From contig OX243824.1 in the NCBI GenBank assembly GCA_945859605.1, forward strand, positions 23,457,417 through 23,521,416: a stretch of 64,000 bases of DNA, read 5' to 3'. The notes under the pieces are model-generated. The model ran no database searches. It was not told where the DNA came from and saw only the letters and a program-made list of their open reading frames with translations. Position 1 is the first letter of the stretch. Every line of letters begins with the position of its first letter. The position numbers and the translations under genes were made by a program. Source of the DNA: Lumbricus rubellus. Taxonomy: Eukaryota > Annelida > Clitellata > Crassiclitellata > Lumbricidae. Below, piece after piece: positions 63,784 through 64,000 of this stretch.

Positions 63784-64000
63784 CATACATATATACATGC
63801 GTAACATAAATACATACATACAATCTACATACATACATACATACTACATACATACATACATACATACATACATACATACATACATACATACATACATACA
63901 CATACATATATACATGCGTAACATACATACATACAATCATACATACATACATACATACATACATACATACATACATACATACATACATACATACATACAT
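63666..64000 (+). repeat. (ATAC)n array running off the window
   Basis: Long tetranucleotide tract. An interruption containing ATATATACATGCGTAACATA occurs at about 63790 and again at about 63907, giving a higher-order period near 117 bp. Tyr-Val-Cys-Met open frames here come from the repeat. Confidence 0.97.

Noticed and set aside
63603..64000. Tyr-Val-Cys-Met repeat proteins, also 58463-58645
   Set aside because: Tetranucleotide repeats read without stops; no non-repeat coding part.

Overview
This is a piece of an animal nuclear genome, not a prokaryotic one. It is AT-rich with long non-coding stretches, genes split by GT-AG introns, tRNA-derived SINEs, LINEs, a Ty3-type LTR element, many DNA-transposon relics and long microsatellites. 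The spliced genes are immunoglobulin-superfamily receptors. My best guess is a marine invertebrate deuterostome such as an echinoderm. That guess rests on general impression (Ig receptor type, transposon mix, the recurrent TAGGCCTA word) and is not proven by any single feature.

The core is a tandem segmental duplication. Unit 1 (about 20.83-34.46 kb) and unit 2 (about 35.47-58.23 kb) each carry one plus-strand Ig receptor gene with the same exon order: signal peptide, V-type Ig domain, second Ig domain, third Ig domain, a 42-bp stalk exon, and a transmembrane exon. All introns are phase 1. Gene B (unit 2) reconstructs in frame over nine exons to a 469-residue type I membrane protein with a tyrosine-containing tail. 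Gene A (unit 1) reconstructs to 380 residues. It has lost the tail exons, has a stop where gene B has the Trp after the membrane segment, and has GC instead of GT at one donor. A separate last exon at 8263-8435 encodes a third, different tail with two YxxL motifs, so the locus probably belongs to a larger receptor cluster with divergent tails.

The rest is mostly mobile DNA, and many insertions can be delimited to the base by target-site duplications (TSDs). 0-7.65 kb: SINE, LINE fragments, an assembly gap, and a pol-less Ty3-type gag-protease element with a 1.16-kb LTR. 8.76-11.39 kb: foldback element around a decayed ORF. 13.36-14.10 kb: hAT-type element. 15.05-20.73 kb: Mutator-like element with 85-bp terminal inverted repeats (TIRs), a 9-bp TSD and a two-exon zinc-finger gene; a piggyBac-type element and a SINE lie inside it. 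20.9-25.5 kb: three hAT-type insertions upstream of gene A. 28.3-29.7 kb: LINE fragment split by two DNA elements. 36.5-38.7 kb: two hAT-type insertions upstream of gene B. 42.5-46.5 kb, in an intron of gene B: a second foldback element whose end is split by a 1-kb TIR element carrying a RING-finger ORF. 48.25-49.04 and 56.58-57.02 kb: Tc1/mariner-type elements. 50.88-52.63 kb: an L2/CR1-like LINE whose 3' tail is shared by the SINEs. 58.2-64 kb: no gene recognised, ending in a long ATAC array.

Because the duplicated units can be compared, several insertions have an empty site in the sister unit and so postdate the duplication. Exon coordinates come from reading splice sites and reading frames by eye; no transcript data or database search was used.
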